A DNA stretch of 64,000 bases from Clostridium sp. (GCA_031292145.1 JARLHR010000090.1:1-64000); one strand, 5' to 3'. Counted from the stretch's first letter, positions 35,739-45,623 are shown. Translations and numbers: made by a program. Notes: generated by a model from the sequence alone, not told the origin.

Positions 35739-37193
35739 TTATGCTTTTTCTACTTCACTTAGATACTCATCGTAGTCTTCTGCTATTTTAAAATAGCCTT
35801 TTTTATTTCTAAGATATTGGAATTGTGGTATTGCAAGCAATGCTATAACTGCAAGTCCAAATCCTACGTATGTGAAGTTCTTCATCAAAACTCCAATTAC
35901 TGGCCATACTGTATCAAAATCAAAGTTTCCATGCCATCCACCAAATTGTGCTAACCCAAAATAGTAAGCTGCAAATGCTCCACCTAGTACTTGAATAATT
36001 CCTGATGCAAAAGGAATTATCATAGCTGCTTTTAATCCACCTTTTCTATTTGCAAATACTGCAAATGTTGCATTATCAAAAAATACTGGTACGAAACCTG
36101 TAATTATTAATACTGGACTATGGAATACTACTAATCCTATTATTGATATAAATTGTCCTAATGCTCCAAATAAGAATCCAATTGTTACTGCATTAGCATG
36201 ACCGAATCCATATGTTGCTGCACAGTCAACAGCTGGCATTGATCCTGGTAAAAGTTTATTTGAAATACCTTGGAATGATTCAGTAAGTTCTCCAACGAAC
36301 ATTTTAACTCCAAGTTGTAATATACTTAAGTAAACTGCAAAATCCAATGATTTTTCCATTATATAAAATATAAAACTTCTATCTGCTGCAAAGCCTGTGT
36401 CTATTTTATGCAATAAGTCTGGTCCTAATATTCCCATAATTATTCCGAAGAAGAACATCATTAGTACACCAGTTGCAACAACGTTATCATTAAATATTGC
36501 TAAAAATCCTGGTAATTCAAGATGTTCAATTGATTTTTCCTTATTACCAATTTTTCCCGCAATTTTGTCTGTAAGCCAAATTCCAAACATTTGTTGATGC
36601 CCAACTGCAAATCCGCCACCTTCAGTTAATTCTTGTGTAGCTTCAACTGTAAGGTTTGATGATACTGCCCAATAAGCGCCAAGTAACAATCCAAGCATAA
36701 TTACTGCTTGTGTATCTATTATATTTGGGAAACAGAATAATACCATCCATAAGGCTGTTGAAGATTGTTGAACCATTATGTGACCTGTAATAAATACTGT
36801 TCTTACTTTTGTAACTTTTCTAAACATTACTAATACTATGTTAAAAATAAATGCTATTAATAGTACTATCATCATAAGTGAAAAGGATCTACCTATATTT
36901 TCTATAGCTGATTGTGCTGCTGTTTGACCAAAATAAGGATCAATAACTGCAGCTGTTAAATTAAAACGATCTTTTAATCCTGCTAGTATTGGACGGAAGT
37001 TGCTTACAAGTCCTCCAGATGCTACATTTAAAATTAAATAACCAACTATTGCTTTTATAAAACCTGCTATTGCTTCATAAATTGGACGTCTTAACAATAA
37101 GTAACCTATAAGTACTATAAAACCTACAAAAAATGCTGGATTTGTTAAAACATTCACTTGGAAAAATTTCCATATACCCAATAATATCTCCAT
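35739..37193 (-). CDS. ulaA: PTS ascorbate-specific IIC permease
   Basis: 484 aa, about 11 membrane helices. Strong likeness to E. coli UlaA along its length: GYLLLRRPIYEAIAGFIKAI, VRTVFITGHIMVQQSS, GFAVGHQQMFGIWL, HDN-type IFNDNVVATG, GSMPAVDCAATYGFGHANA, PVFFDNATFAVFANRKGG. Imports and phosphorylates L-ascorbate (vitamin C) in the family. C-terminus ends in a charged tail. Confidence 0.95.
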   Translation of the reverse strand: MEILLGIWKFFQVNVLTNPAFFVGFIVLIGYLLLRRPIYEAIAGFIKAIVGYLILNVASGGLVSNFRPILAGLKDRFNLTAAVIDPYFGQTAAQSAIENIGRSFSLMMIVLLIAFIFNIVLVMFRKVTKVRTVFITGHIMVQQSSTALWMVLFCFPNIIDTQAVIMLGLLLGAYWAVSSNLTVEATQELTEGGGFAVGHQQMFGIWLTDKIAGKIGNKEKSIEHLELPGFLAIFNDNVVATGVLMMFFFGIIMGILGPDLLHKIDTGFAADRSFIFYIMEKSLDFAVYLSILQLGVKMFVGELTESFQGISNKLLPGSMPAVDCAATYGFGHANAVTIGFLFGALGQFISIIGLVVFHSPVLIITGFVPVFFDNATFAVFANRKGGLKAAMIIPFASGIIQVLGGAFAAYYFGLAQFGGWHGNFDFDTVWPVIGVLMKNFTYVGFGLAVIALLAIPQFQYLRNKKGYFKIAEDYDEYLSEVEKA

Positions 37194-37281
37194 TTTAATT
37201 CCTCCTACTTTTTATAAAATTATTTATAATTTTCCTTTGATTTATAGGGCTTTTCTTTTGATAAATTTAAACGTTCATAAT

Positions 37282-37743
37282 TTATACAGCCTTAGCTTTC
37301 AACATTTCAACTATTGCTTCTAAATCTTCTTTACATTCTGCTGCAAGCAATTTGTCAACTACTGCTTCATCTTCAACTAAACCAACCATGTTAGATAAAT
37401 TTTGTAAATGTACTTCATTATTTGTTGAAGCTAATACAAAAAATAATCGAGCATCTTGTTCTGGATCATCACTAAAATGAACCGGATTTTTAGTTCTCAT
37501 AAAACACATTGCTGTTTCATTAACACCTACAACCCCTTCTTGTGCATGTGGAATGCAGATATTTGGTGCTATAACTATGTATGGTCCATATTTTTTTACA
37601 TTTGATATTATTGCATCTACATACGCTTCTTCTATAGCTCCGTCATTTATTAAAGGTTTACAAGAAGCTTGAATTGCATCTTCCCAATTTTCAAAACCTT
37701 CATGGAATGAGATTCTATTTTTATCAATTAATTCCTTTAACAT
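37282..37743 (-). CDS. ulaC: PTS IIA component (ascorbate/mannitol-fructose type)
   Basis: 153 aa, phospho-His in NICIPHAQEGVVG (about His65). Receives phosphate from HPr and passes it to UlaB. Between ulaG and ulaA. Confidence 0.93.
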   Translation of the reverse strand: MLKELIDKNRISFHEGFENWEDAIQASCKPLINDGAIEEAYVDAIISNVKKYGPYIVIAPNICIPHAQEGVVGVNETAMCFMRTKNPVHFSDDPEQDARLFFVLASTNNEVHLQNLSNMVGLVEDEAVVDKLLAAECKEDLEAIVEMLKAKAV

Positions 37744-37804
37744 TATTATTTTTCCTCCTTATTATTTGTGTAGAGGGTTAACCTTTAACCCTCTATGAAT
37801 TCTA

Positions 37805-38869
37805 TTATAACATTGATTTAAATGGTAGATCTGGTTCTATTGCAAATGCATCATGGAATCCTCTATCATGGTGATATTGCATTTTATCCTTATCGTTTGG
37901 ATAAACGAATTTACCGCCAACTTCCCAAATAAATGGTTTGAATTTATATTGTAGTCTATATTTTCTCATATTCCATAAAGTTATAATTTCTTGTGTATCA
38001 GCCATAAAATTTGTCCAGATATCATGATGGAACGGAATAATAACTTCAGTGTTTAAGCATTCAGCCATTCTTAACATATCAATAGATGTCATTTTATCTG
38101 TCATACCTCTTGGATTTTCACCAAATGATCCCAATGCAACATCGATTTTATGATCATTACCATGTTTTGCATAGTAGTTAGAATAATGTGAATCACCACT
38201 ATGATATAAGTTACCACCTGGAGTTTTAAAAAGATAATTTACAGCTAACTTATCCATATCTCTTGGCATTTTATCTTTTAATGTTGTACCTTTTGGAGCT
38301 GTAACAAGCTCAGTACGGTCAAAAGAATCAAGTGCAACAATTTCTGTATCTTTAATTTTCACTACATCACCAGGTTTTACAACTACACACTGTTCTTCTG
38401 GAACTCCCCAGCCTAACCAAATATCTACACAAGCTTGTGGTCCAATAAACTTAACATCTTTAGAACAATTTTGAATTACTGCTGCAGCCACATTGGCATC
38501 AATGTGATCACTATGATCGTGTGTAGCTAAAATCGCATCAACTTCTTTAATTTTAAAAGGATCAATAACACAAACCGAGTTTCTTAAATTCGGTTGCATT
38601 GCTACACAACCAATCATTCTTTGATGTTGATGTTGCGATGCCATCAATGGATTTGCTTTTGTTTTCTTTCCTGAATTAACCCATAAATCAACGCATATAT
38701 TTGCATTTCCTTCTGATTTAAGCCATATACCTGTACATCCTAACCACCACATTGCAAATGTACCTGGTTTTACTTCTTCTTGTTCTATTTCTTCATTAAG
38801 CCATGTACCCCATTCTGGAAATGTGTTTAATATCCAAGACTCTCTTGTAATTTCATTTACTTTTGCCAT
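37805..38869 (-). CDS. ulaG: L-ascorbate-6-phosphate lactonase
   Basis: 354 aa from ATG 38869 (site GGAGAG). Metallo-beta-lactamase fold; metal motif HDHSDH (117-122), further FHHDIW and [12 protein letters not shown]. Matches Ula[21 protein letters not shown]. Hydrolyses ascorbate-6-P to 3-keto-L-gulonate-6-P. First gene of the operon, read from the divergent promoter at 39038-39066. Confidence 0.95.
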   Translation of the reverse strand: MAKVNEITRESWILNTFPEWGTWLNEEIEQEEVKPGTFAMWWLGCTGIWLKSEGNANICVDLWVNSGKKTKANPLMASQHQHQRMIGCVAMQPNLRNSVCVIDPFKIKEVDAILATHDHSDHIDANVAAAVIQNCSKDVKFIGPQACVDIWLGWGVPEEQCVVVKPGDVVKIKDTEIVALDSFDRTELVTAPKGTTLKDKMPRDMDKLAVNYLFKTPGGNLYHSGDSHYSNYYAKHGNDHKIDVALGSFGENPRGMTDKMTSIDMLRMAECLNTEVIIPFHHDIWTNFMADTQEIITLWNMRKYRLQYKFKPFIWEVGGKFVYPNDKDKMQYHHDRGFHDAFAIEPDLPFKSML

Positions 38870-39037
38870 TTTAATCTCTCCTTTATAAATAATATTAATT
38901 AATTCCTCTTTAATTTTTATTGTTTTTACAAAATCCAAAATGTTTTAATAACTAATTTATCTTTTGTAAAATTTATCATTTTACCGTTTTGAACTTTGTG
39001 ATTTATTTTTTGATTTTTTCGTTCTGTTCATGTTTTT

Positions 39038-39066
39038 ATAATACACCAACAATTCAAAAAGTTCAA
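39038..39066 (-). promoter_or_regulatory. ula operon promoter with operator
   Basis: Minus strand -35 TTGAAC (39066-39061), 17-nt spacer, -10 TATTAT (39043-39038). The -35 is embedded in TTGAACTTTTTGAA (39066-39053), a 14-nt element repeated in mirror orientation for the regulator promoter. Confidence 0.75.
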
Positions 39067-39113
39067 CCTTTTTTTGAATATTTTTATCATTTTATTTTTT
39101 TTGATCATTTTTA

Positions 39114-39142
39114 TTGAACTTTTTGAACGTTTGTATTATAAT
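39114..39142 (+). promoter_or_regulatory. Promoter/operator of the DeoR-type regulator gene
   Basis: Plus strand -35 TTGAAC (39114-39119), 17-nt spacer, -10 TATAAT (39137-39142), within TTGAACTTTTTGAA (39114-39127). A third partial site TTTTGAACTTTG is near 38987. Confidence 0.78.
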
Positions 39143-39247
39143 TGTTTTAGATTGATAATAATAATGATTATTTAAATGATAAATCATTGCCTCAATTGAA
39201 AATATTCTATAATTATATTCATAACATAAAAAGGAGGAGCGATTAAA

Positions 39248-40042
39248 ATGAAAAAGAACCAAGGTATTGTATCTAAAAGAAGAGAAAGAATTTTAGATTA
39301 TCTCACTACTAACGAAACAATCAACACCAATGAGTTAGCAGAAAAGCTAAACATATCTCCTCTTACATTAAGAAGAGACTTGCAAGCGTTAGACGACGAA
39401 GGTTTAATAGTAAGATATTATGGCGGTGCAAAATTAGCAACTGATTCTGATAATACTGGTGATTTAAGTTCAGATAAAGATACATCCGATTCAGAATTTA
39501 TTAAGAAAAAGCATGCGATTGCAAAATATGCAGCTGAAATAATTAACGATGGAGATACGATATTCATAAATTCCAGCTCAACGGCGCTTTTAATATTAGA
39601 ATATTTAGGCGATAAACGAGTTTATGTTGTTACAAACAATGGCAAAGCTCTGCAATCAACTATAGGTCCTAATATCGAATTAGTTTTGACTGGTGGGCAA
39701 GTATATGAAAGGAAGCAATCTTTAATTGGTGAATTTGCTACTTATATTCTTTCTAAAATAACTGCTGATAAATGTTTTTTAGGTGTAAGCGGTATAGCTT
39801 GTGATTCAGGCATTAGCACATCAGTTCTTCAAGAGACCTTAGTTAACCATGAAATGATAAATCGTTGCAGCGGACCCGTTTATATTCTTGCTGACAGTAC
39901 TAAAGTAGGAAGACATCATAATTTTTCTAGCGGTGATATAAGTGAAGTATCTCATTTAATAACAGATTCTAATATTAAGGACAGCGATATAGAAGAATTC
40001 GAAGAAAAAGGTATTACTGTAATAAAAGTAGCTGATGAATAA
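39248..40042 (+). CDS. DeoR/GlpR-family regulator of the ula operon
   Basis: 264 aa. N-terminal HTH: NTNELAEKLNISPLTLRRDL followed by VRYYGGA; C-terminal sugar-phosphate sensor (DeoRC) with FINSSSTALLILEYL, NNGKALQS and GVSGIACDSGIS. Divergent from ulaG, symmetrical operators between them. Likely an UlaR-like repressor released by a pathway phosphate. Site AAAGGAGG precedes ATG 39248. Confidence 0.9.
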   Translation: MKKNQGIVSKRRERILDYLTTNETINTNELAEKLNISPLTLRRDLQALDDEGLIVRYYGGAKLATDSDNTGDLSSDKDTSDSEFIKKKHAIAKYAAEIINDGDTIFINSSSTALLILEYLGDKRVYVVTNNGKALQSTIGPNIELVLTGGQVYERKQSLIGEFATYILSKITADKCFLGVSGIACDSGISTSVLQETLVNHEMINRCSGPVYILADSTKVGRHHNFSSGDISEVSHLITDSNIKDSDIEEFEEKGITVIKVADE

Positions 40043-40157
40043 ATTCATTTCAAACAATAAGCATTAGTATATCTTTCATTACTACTTTACTTAGAATTTA
40101 TCTTTTGAAATTCTTTAAAACACTATTCGTCTATCCAGTTTTCAAAAATCTACTAAC

Positions 40158-40207
40158 AAAAAGCAGAAGAAGGTTTATACTATAATATATAACCTCTTCC
40201 GCTTTTT
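40158..40207. terminator. Bidirectional terminator between regulator and G1PDH genes
   Basis: AAAAAGCaGAAGAaGGTT / AACCTCTTCCGCTTTTT, T5 on the plus strand and a T-run on the minus. Confidence 0.8.
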
Positions 40208-40226
40208 CTATTATATAACACCACTT

Positions 40227-40244
40227 ATTTTTTTGAATGTGCCT
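40227..40244 (+). repeat. Family-A right-end remnant
   Basis: ATTTTTTTGAATGTGCCT, identical to the right end of family-A copy 2. The left part is missing. Confidence 0.55.
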
Positions 40245-40252
40245 AATAACTT

Positions 40253-41314
40253 CTATATCAATATATATCTTAAAATTTCATCCTCATCAACAATCTTCTT
40301 AGCAAATACCCTATTTTCGTCAACATGAATATAAGTGTATCTATTAGGTTTTATTGATGGAGAAATATCTATAGCTTTCTTAAAGTCTTCTTTTCTCATC
40401 TTTAAAGTTTTAACATATTCAAAAAAACCAGTTTCCTTTAATACTTTAGATATTCTTTCAAACCTATGATTTTGTACCTTAGACATAATATAAGTTGCAA
40501 TTCCAACTTGTATACCATGCAGCTGTGGCACTTCAAGAAATTTATCTAATGCGTGAGAAATTAAATGTTCAGAACCTGAAGCCGGAGAGCTATCTCCTGC
40601 TATCTCCATAGAAATACCATTTAAAGTTAATGAGTCTACTAACTCTTTCAAAAATAAATCATCCTTAATAGTTTTAAATTCAGTTCTCACAAAACTATTT
40701 ACTGCCTTTTTAGAAATCATAGTTGCAAAGTCATCAATAACTACCTTTCCATGTTCCTCTTCAAATTTCCAATCATATAAGGCCGTAATATTTGATACTA
40801 AATCTCCAATTCCTGAATATATAAATTTCTCCGGTGCTCCTTTAATAACATCAATATCTACTATTATTCCATAAGGAGTTTTAGCTGGAAGGGACATACG
40901 TCTTCCATTGACCAAAAGTGAAGCTCCAGCACTTGAAAACCCATCATTTGAAGTTGAAGTTGGTATACTAATAAAAGGTAACTTTTTTAGAAAACTCATA
41001 TATTTTACTGCATCTATAACCTTTCCTCCGCCCACTCCAATTAGCGCCTCAACATCATTTGATATCGCAAAAGCTTTTGTGCTAATTTCTTCAAATTTAA
41101 TATCAGAAATAGTTTCCACCTTTGAAATTTCAATATTAACTTCTTTTAAAGAGTTGCGTATAGCCTCTCCAAATAATTCTTCTATACCCTCTCCAAAATA
41201 TATCGAAACCTTTTGAAACATGGTTTTCTTAATTAAAGTCCCTACATTATTAATATTTCCCTTCCCTACTTCTAGAATTGAAGGAATTGCTATTCTATGA
41301 ATTGAAGTTTTCAT
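40253..41314 (-). CDS. Glycerol-1-phosphate dehydrogenase-like (EgsA/AraM group)
   Basis: 353 aa, iron-type alcohol dehydrogenase fold: NAD-binding GVGGGKVIDAVKY, IPTSTSNDGFSSAGAS, metal ligands in GSEHLISHALD and QLHGIQVG. Closest to the sn-glycerol-1-phosphate dehydrogenase family (archaeal G1PDH, B. subtilis AraM). Expected reaction: dihydroxyacetone-P + NAD(P)H to sn-glycerol-1-P. No heptaprenylglyceryl-P synthase (PcrB) gene nearby. Single gene. Confidence 0.85.
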   Translation of the reverse strand: MKTSIHRIAIPSILEVGKGNINNVGTLIKKTMFQKVSIYFGEGIEELFGEAIRNSLKEVNIEISKVETISDIKFEEISTKAFAISNDVEALIGVGGGKVIDAVKYMSFLKKLPFISIPTSTSNDGFSSAGASLLVNGRRMSLPAKTPYGIIVDIDVIKGAPEKFIYSGIGDLVSNITALYDWKFEEEHGKVVIDDFATMISKKAVNSFVRTEFKTIKDDLFLKELVDSLTLNGISMEIAGDSSPASGSEHLISHALDKFLEVPQLHGIQVGIATYIMSKVQNHRFERISKVLKETGFFEYVKTLKMRKEDFKKAIDISPSIKPNRYTYIHVDENRVFAKKIVDEDEILRYILI

Positions 41315-41544
41315 CCTTTTTTTCCTCCCTAATACAATTGATCTATATAATTTATTAATATCTATAATAGTTTTTTAATCTAAATAAGAAATTATATTAA
41401 AATATATTATAAACTTAATGTTACCCATATAATAATTATATTTCAATTTTTAAATATAATTATGTATTCTTAACATAATATCATTAATTATCATGCTAAA
41501 CTAATTATAACTGGTAATTTTTTCTTATTCAATATAATTAAATA

Positions 41545-41606
41545 GATATCTAGACTAGAAATCTTTTGTACAATTTCGGTTGTCCATCGTATTAAGTCTA
41601 TGTATA
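41545..41606 (+). repeat. Collapsed family-C/D repeat remnant
   Basis: TATCTAGACTAGAAATC joined almost directly to AATTTCGGTTGTCCATCGTA: both termini of the C/D superfamily without the interior. The rest of 41315-41606 shows nothing else. Confidence 0.55.
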
Positions 41607-41918
41607 CTATTTTAGATCATTAACGACCTTATTTATTTTATCAGCTTTATCTAAAGCTTGAGTCCATAATTCTTTTGAAGGAATCATTTTTTCTACTGCT
41701 GTATAAGTTTCTTTCACTCCAGGTATGTTAACTAGATTTGTACTTTGAATAGACATTAACAAAAAGTAGCACACCCCTATTATAGCAACTGTTTTTATAA
41801 GACCACTTATAGCTTTTATCACAATATATACTGCAATTATAGCAACTGCTGCTAAGACTATAGTGTTGGTTGTTAGATGAACTGGTGCTTTATTTAGTAT
41901 ATCGTTTATTTGTTCCAT
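41607..41918 (-). CDS. Small membrane protein of unknown function
   Basis: 103 aa from ATG 41918 (site AAGGAGG). Two adjoining membrane helices (about 18-58: VAIIAVYIVIKAISGLIK, VAIIGVCYFLLMSIQ) then a charged C-terminus. No known family. Confidence 0.7.
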   Translation of the reverse strand: MEQINDILNKAPVHLTTNTIVLAAVAIIAVYIVIKAISGLIKTVAIIGVCYFLLMSIQSTNLVNIPGVKETYTAVEKMIPSKELWTQALDKADKINKVVNDLK

Positions 41919-42029
41919 TTGTAATTCCTCCTTGCCATGGATACTTACAGCATCCATCTTGATTAATTGATATATTTTATTATAACATATTATAATATTA
42001 TAGCCTTATTATCAACTCTTTTTACTTTA

Positions 42030-42064
42030 GGCATATTCAAAAAAATAACAATTTCATATGCCTT
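42030..42064. repeat. Collapsed family-A remnant
   Basis: AGGCATATTCAAAAAAATAACA...CATATGCCTTA: both family-A ends with only a few bases between. The flanking 41958-42312 gap holds another remnant and no gene. Confidence 0.5.
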
Positions 42065-42225
42065 AATCCATAATTCACATGACAATTATATATCTGAGAG
42101 ACATATTTCCTATATACTTATATATTTTTATATTTAATATGTAACAGTCACACATATTTAACATAAATTGATTATATAACTCTTTATACTATGCTGCTAA
42201 TGTCTATTACTAGTTAATATTATGT

Positions 42226-42298
42226 TTAGGCACAATAAAAAAACAATAGACCAGTATGCTTGTCTGTTATTTTCTTTCATTACCTTAATAGAATTTTT
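42226..42298. repeat. Family-A-like remnant
   Basis: TAGGCACAATAAAAAAACAATAGACCAGTATGCTTGTCTGTTATTTTCTTTCATTACC (quoted elements: TAGGCACAATAAAAAAACA; GTCTGTTATTTTCTTTCAT). Similar to the degenerate copy at 50517. Confidence 0.4.
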
Positions 42299-42312
42299 AG
42301 AAGGTGATTTTA

Positions 42313-43638
42313 TTGAGTGAAATAATAACTCCAAATAGTGATAAGTATGAACAAGCTCGCCAAGAATGGAATAGATCAATTCAAAAATATCCATGCGCAA
42401 TTGTATATTGTGAAAGTTATAAAGATGTTAGTACTGCTATTCGTTTTGCTTGTAAAAATAATATCCCCCTTAGAATTCGTTCTGGTGGACACAATTATGA
42501 AGGATATTCTATAGCTAATAAAGCCCTTATTATCGATGTTAGTAAATTAAATAAAATTCAAATAAATTATGATGAGAACACAGTTACCATCCAAGGTGGC
42601 GTTAATAATAGCCAGCTTTATAATTTCATTTCTTCAAAAGGCTATCCATTTCCCGGAGGTGCTTGTCCAACTGTAGGTGTTAGTGGATATGCCCTAGGAG
42701 GAGGCTGGGGATATTCATGTAGATATTTAGGCCTTGGCTGTGATAGTTTAGTAGAAATTAAGTTAATTAATTATAAAGGTAATCTTATAACTGCTGATGA
42801 ATATGTAAATTCAGATTTATTTTGGGCTTGCCGTGGTGCTGGTGGTGGAAACTTTGGCGTAATTGTTTCAATGACCTTCAAATTGCCACCAAAAGTTGGA
42901 AAAGTAACATTATTTGAAATCCATTGCTCTAATGAATCAAAAGCTATTCAGATTGAGTTTTTAAATACTTGGCAAAAGTGGATTATAACTGCCGATCCTA
43001 GAATAAATATGAATGGTGGCTTATATAATACTAAATCTGATGGTAAGTATATTCATTGTCGAGGGTTATTTTATGGAACACCTGATGAATTACAATCTAT
43101 ATTAAAACCTTTTAAAAGCATTAAAGGCGTTGATATAAGCGCTGAATATCTTTCATTTTTAGCTGCCATTAATAAGATTGGTTCATCATACCCGCCTTTT
43201 GAGTATTTTAAATCAACAGGTAGATTTGTTTATAAATGTTATACTTTAAATGAAATAGAGGATATCGTAGATATAGTAAATCAAGAAAGACCTGCTGGTT
43301 CTATATTAACTTCAGCAAATATATATGGACTAGGCGGTAAAGTAAGTGAAGTTAATAAATTTGATACTGCTTTTTACTATAGAAAAGCACGTTATATTCT
43401 ATCAATTCAATCAGTATGGGAGTCAAATGAATACAAACCTGAAAATGTAGAGTGGGTAAATAAAAACTTTAACTATATTTATAGTATAACAAATGGATCT
43501 TATATAAACTTTCCATTCTTCCCTCTTCCTAGTTATGAACATGATTATTATGGACAAAACGTAAATGCTCTTCAATGTATTAAGTGTAAATATGATCCTT
43601 ATAATGTATTTATGTTTCAACAGGGAATAAAATATTAA
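42313..43638 (+). CDS. FAD-linked oxidase, berberine-bridge-enzyme type
   Basis: 441 aa from TTG 42313 (site GAAGGTGA); the GTG at 42304 overlaps that site. FAD-binding domain with both covalent flavin sites of the bicovalent family: His60 in RIRSGGHNYEGYS and Cys118 in GGACPTVGVSGYALGGG. C-terminal BBE domain KYDPYNVFMFQQGI. No signal peptide. Family members oxidise sugars or secondary metabolites, usually with O2, which is notable in a clostridial genome. Single gene with its own terminator. Confidence 0.9.
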   Translation: MSEIITPNSDKYEQARQEWNRSIQKYPCAIVYCESYKDVSTAIRFACKNNIPLRIRSGGHNYEGYSIANKALIIDVSKLNKIQINYDENTVTIQGGVNNSQLYNFISSKGYPFPGGACPTVGVSGYALGGGWGYSCRYLGLGCDSLVEIKLINYKGNLITADEYVNSDLFWACRGAGGGNFGVIVSMTFKLPPKVGKVTLFEIHCSNESKAIQIEFLNTWQKWIITADPRINMNGGLYNTKSDGKYIHCRGLFYGTPDELQSILKPFKSIKGVDISAEYLSFLAAINKIGSSYPPFEYFKSTGRFVYKCYTLNEIEDIVDIVNQERPAGSILTSANIYGLGGKVSEVNKFDTAFYYRKARYILSIQSVWESNEYKPENVEWVNKNFNYIYSITNGSYINFPFFPLPSYEHDYYGQNVNALQCIKCKYDPYNVFMFQQGIKY

Positions 43639-43656
43639 AAACAATTTTATTAATAG

Positions 43657-43685
43657 AACCCCACTTAGTACTACTGCGTGGGGTT
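43657..43685 (+). terminator. Terminator after the FAD oxidase
   Basis: AACCCCAC / GTGGGGTT stem then TATTTCAG. Can serve both strands. Confidence 0.75.
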
Positions 43686-43747
43686 TATTTCAGTGCTAAT
43701 ATCTACTAAAATTTTACCAACTTCATCGCATAAACTACTTTAAATCA

Positions 43748-43939
43748 CTATTCTATTGGTTTCTTTGGAATAATCAATACGCAAAGTATATATAAAAGTA
43801 TCCCAGAACCCGCGCAAATTACCAAAGCTGCATAACCAAGCCTCACCAGGGTAGAATCAATACCAAAAAATTCAGCAATCCCTCCGCATACACCTGCTAA
43901 CTTTTTATCTGTTGAAGATAAATAAAGTTTCTTTTCCAT
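43748..43939 (-). CDS. PspC-domain membrane protein
   Basis: 63 aa: KKLAGVCGGIAEFFGIDSTL then a membrane helix (about 36-58). A single PspC domain, often linked to membrane stress. Site AAGGGGGG before ATG 43939. Confidence 0.9.
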   Translation of the reverse strand: MEKKLYLSSTDKKLAGVCGGIAEFFGIDSTLVRLGYAALVICAGSGILLYILCVLIIPKKPIE

Positions 43940-44104
43940 TAATAATCCCCCCTTAATTTTATTACATTATTAGGCATATAAAATTCTATCACTTATCAGT
44001 ATTTTATCATTCCATAAGTCAAGGCATATTTACCTACTACAATTACTTAAAACTGTATATATATATTATATTTTTAAAATTATATTAAATTCATTATTTT
44101 AATA

Positions 44105-45346
44105 TTAGGTAACTTTTAGTTTCATTTTATATATAAATAAAGGTATCATGAGCAAAATTATTATAGCACCACAAGCAACAAATCCTATTCTTGCATTAAA
44201 ATGCTCAGCAAACAATCCAGCATAAAGATTTCCAAATGGCGTAGAACCCGCAAAAACTAAAGTGTATACACTCATTACTCTACCACGATATTCATTGCTT
44301 GAATTAAGCTGCAAAGCTGAATTCGCACTAGACGTAAAAGTAATAAAAAAGAACCCAGTAATTGCAAGAAATATTCCCGTTAATATATAAACATTAGTGT
44401 AACCAGTAATAATTAATGAAGCTGCAACGATAAAAGGCACAACGTAAATAACAACCTTTTTAGGTCCTGATTTACTTAAAGTGGCTATAAACATAGCACC
44501 TAAAAATGATCCAAAACCCATAAAAGACATTAAAATCCCAAAACCAGCTTCATTTTGCTTTAGTATTTCTTTTGCAAAAACAGGAACAAGGACATTAAAA
44601 TTAGGAACAAATGTCCCTATTATTGCTAGTATTAATATAGTGTTTAAAAGAATTTTCTTATGGTAAATATATTTAAGTCCATCCTTAATTTCTTCTAATA
44701 CCTTCCTATTATTTTTTTGAGCTTTTCTTTCTACTGGATTTAGCTTAATAAAAAATAAACTTATCAAAACAGCACCAAAACTTATTGCATTTGCAAAAAA
44801 GCAAATTGCAATCCCTGCATACCCCATCACTATTCCAGCAATTGCAGGACCTATAATTCTTGCCAAATTAAAGACCATAGAATTTAACGCAATTGCATTC
44901 ATTAAATCTTCTTTACCTACAAGCTCTATAATTATTGATTGACGTGAAGGCATATCAATTGTATTTACTATTCCAAGAGCTGTAGACATAATCAATATAT
45001 GCCAATATTCTACTTTTCCTGTCCATACTAATATTGCAAGTATTAAAGTAATTACAAGTGAAGCCGATTGAGTAAATAACAAAATTTTCTTCTTTGAAAA
45101 TTTATCAATAATTACTCCTGCAAACAATGATAATATTAACATTGGTGTAAATTGAACTATTCCAATTAAACTTAACAAAAATGGTGAATTGGTTAAGGTA
45201 TATGCAAGCCATGGTTGAGCTATATTTTGCATCCAAGTACCTATTAAAGAAACACACATTCCAATCCAATAATATCTAAAATTTTTATGCTTAAGTGCAA
45301 TAAAAGGATTATTAAATGTTTTTTTAATATCATTTGTAATATTCAT
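44105..45346 (-). CDS. MFS transporter (DHA3/EntS-like)
   Basis: 413 aa, 12 membrane helices. FRYYWIGMCVSLIGTWMQNI, motif GVIIDKFSKKKILL, and DMPSRQSIIIELVG, typical of the MFS_3/EntS group of exporters (siderophore, macrolide). Single gene; substrate unknown. Confidence 0.88.
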   Translation of the reverse strand: MNITNDIKKTFNNPFIALKHKNFRYYWIGMCVSLIGTWMQNIAQPWLAYTLTNSPFLLSLIGIVQFTPMLILSLFAGVIIDKFSKKKILLFTQSASLVITLILAILVWTGKVEYWHILIMSTALGIVNTIDMPSRQSIIIELVGKEDLMNAIALNSMVFNLARIIGPAIAGIVMGYAGIAICFFANAISFGAVLISLFFIKLNPVERKAQKNNRKVLEEIKDGLKYIYHKKILLNTILILAIIGTFVPNFNVLVPVFAKEILKQNEAGFGILMSFMGFGSFLGAMFIATLSKSGPKKVVIYVVPFIVAASLIITGYTNVYILTGIFLAITGFFFITFTSSANSALQLNSSNEYRGRVMSVYTLVFAGSTPFGNLYAGLFAEHFNARIGFVACGAIIILLMIPLFIYKMKLKVT

Positions 45347-45561
45347 AAACTATCTCTCTTTCATTTTTATTTTTCCTAAATCAAATAATGCCACTTTCTA
45401 GATAAATTACTTTAGCAGCAGAATTTTACTTTCAAATCAACATATTTCACAAAACATGTCAAGTACTCCCCCCCAAATTTATTTATAAATGTAATTTTTG
45501 TATAAATAAATTATACATCTTTTTAACTATCAAGTGTATGCTCTTTATTTTAATATAATAA

Positions 45562-45589
45562 AGGCCCTCTGTTTAAACACAGAGGGCCT
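45562..45589. terminator. Terminator after the APC permease
   Basis: AGGCCCTCTGT / ACAGAGGGCCT perfect 11-bp arms; minus-strand tail TTTATTATATT. Confidence 0.85.
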
Positions 45590-45623
45590 AGATATCAATA
45601 ATATATGCAAACATTTAAAATAT

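Noticed and set aside
42197-42400. 67-codon minus-strand frame overlapping the FAD oxidase start
   Set aside because: Crosses a repeat remnant and the well-supported opposite gene; no ribosome site.
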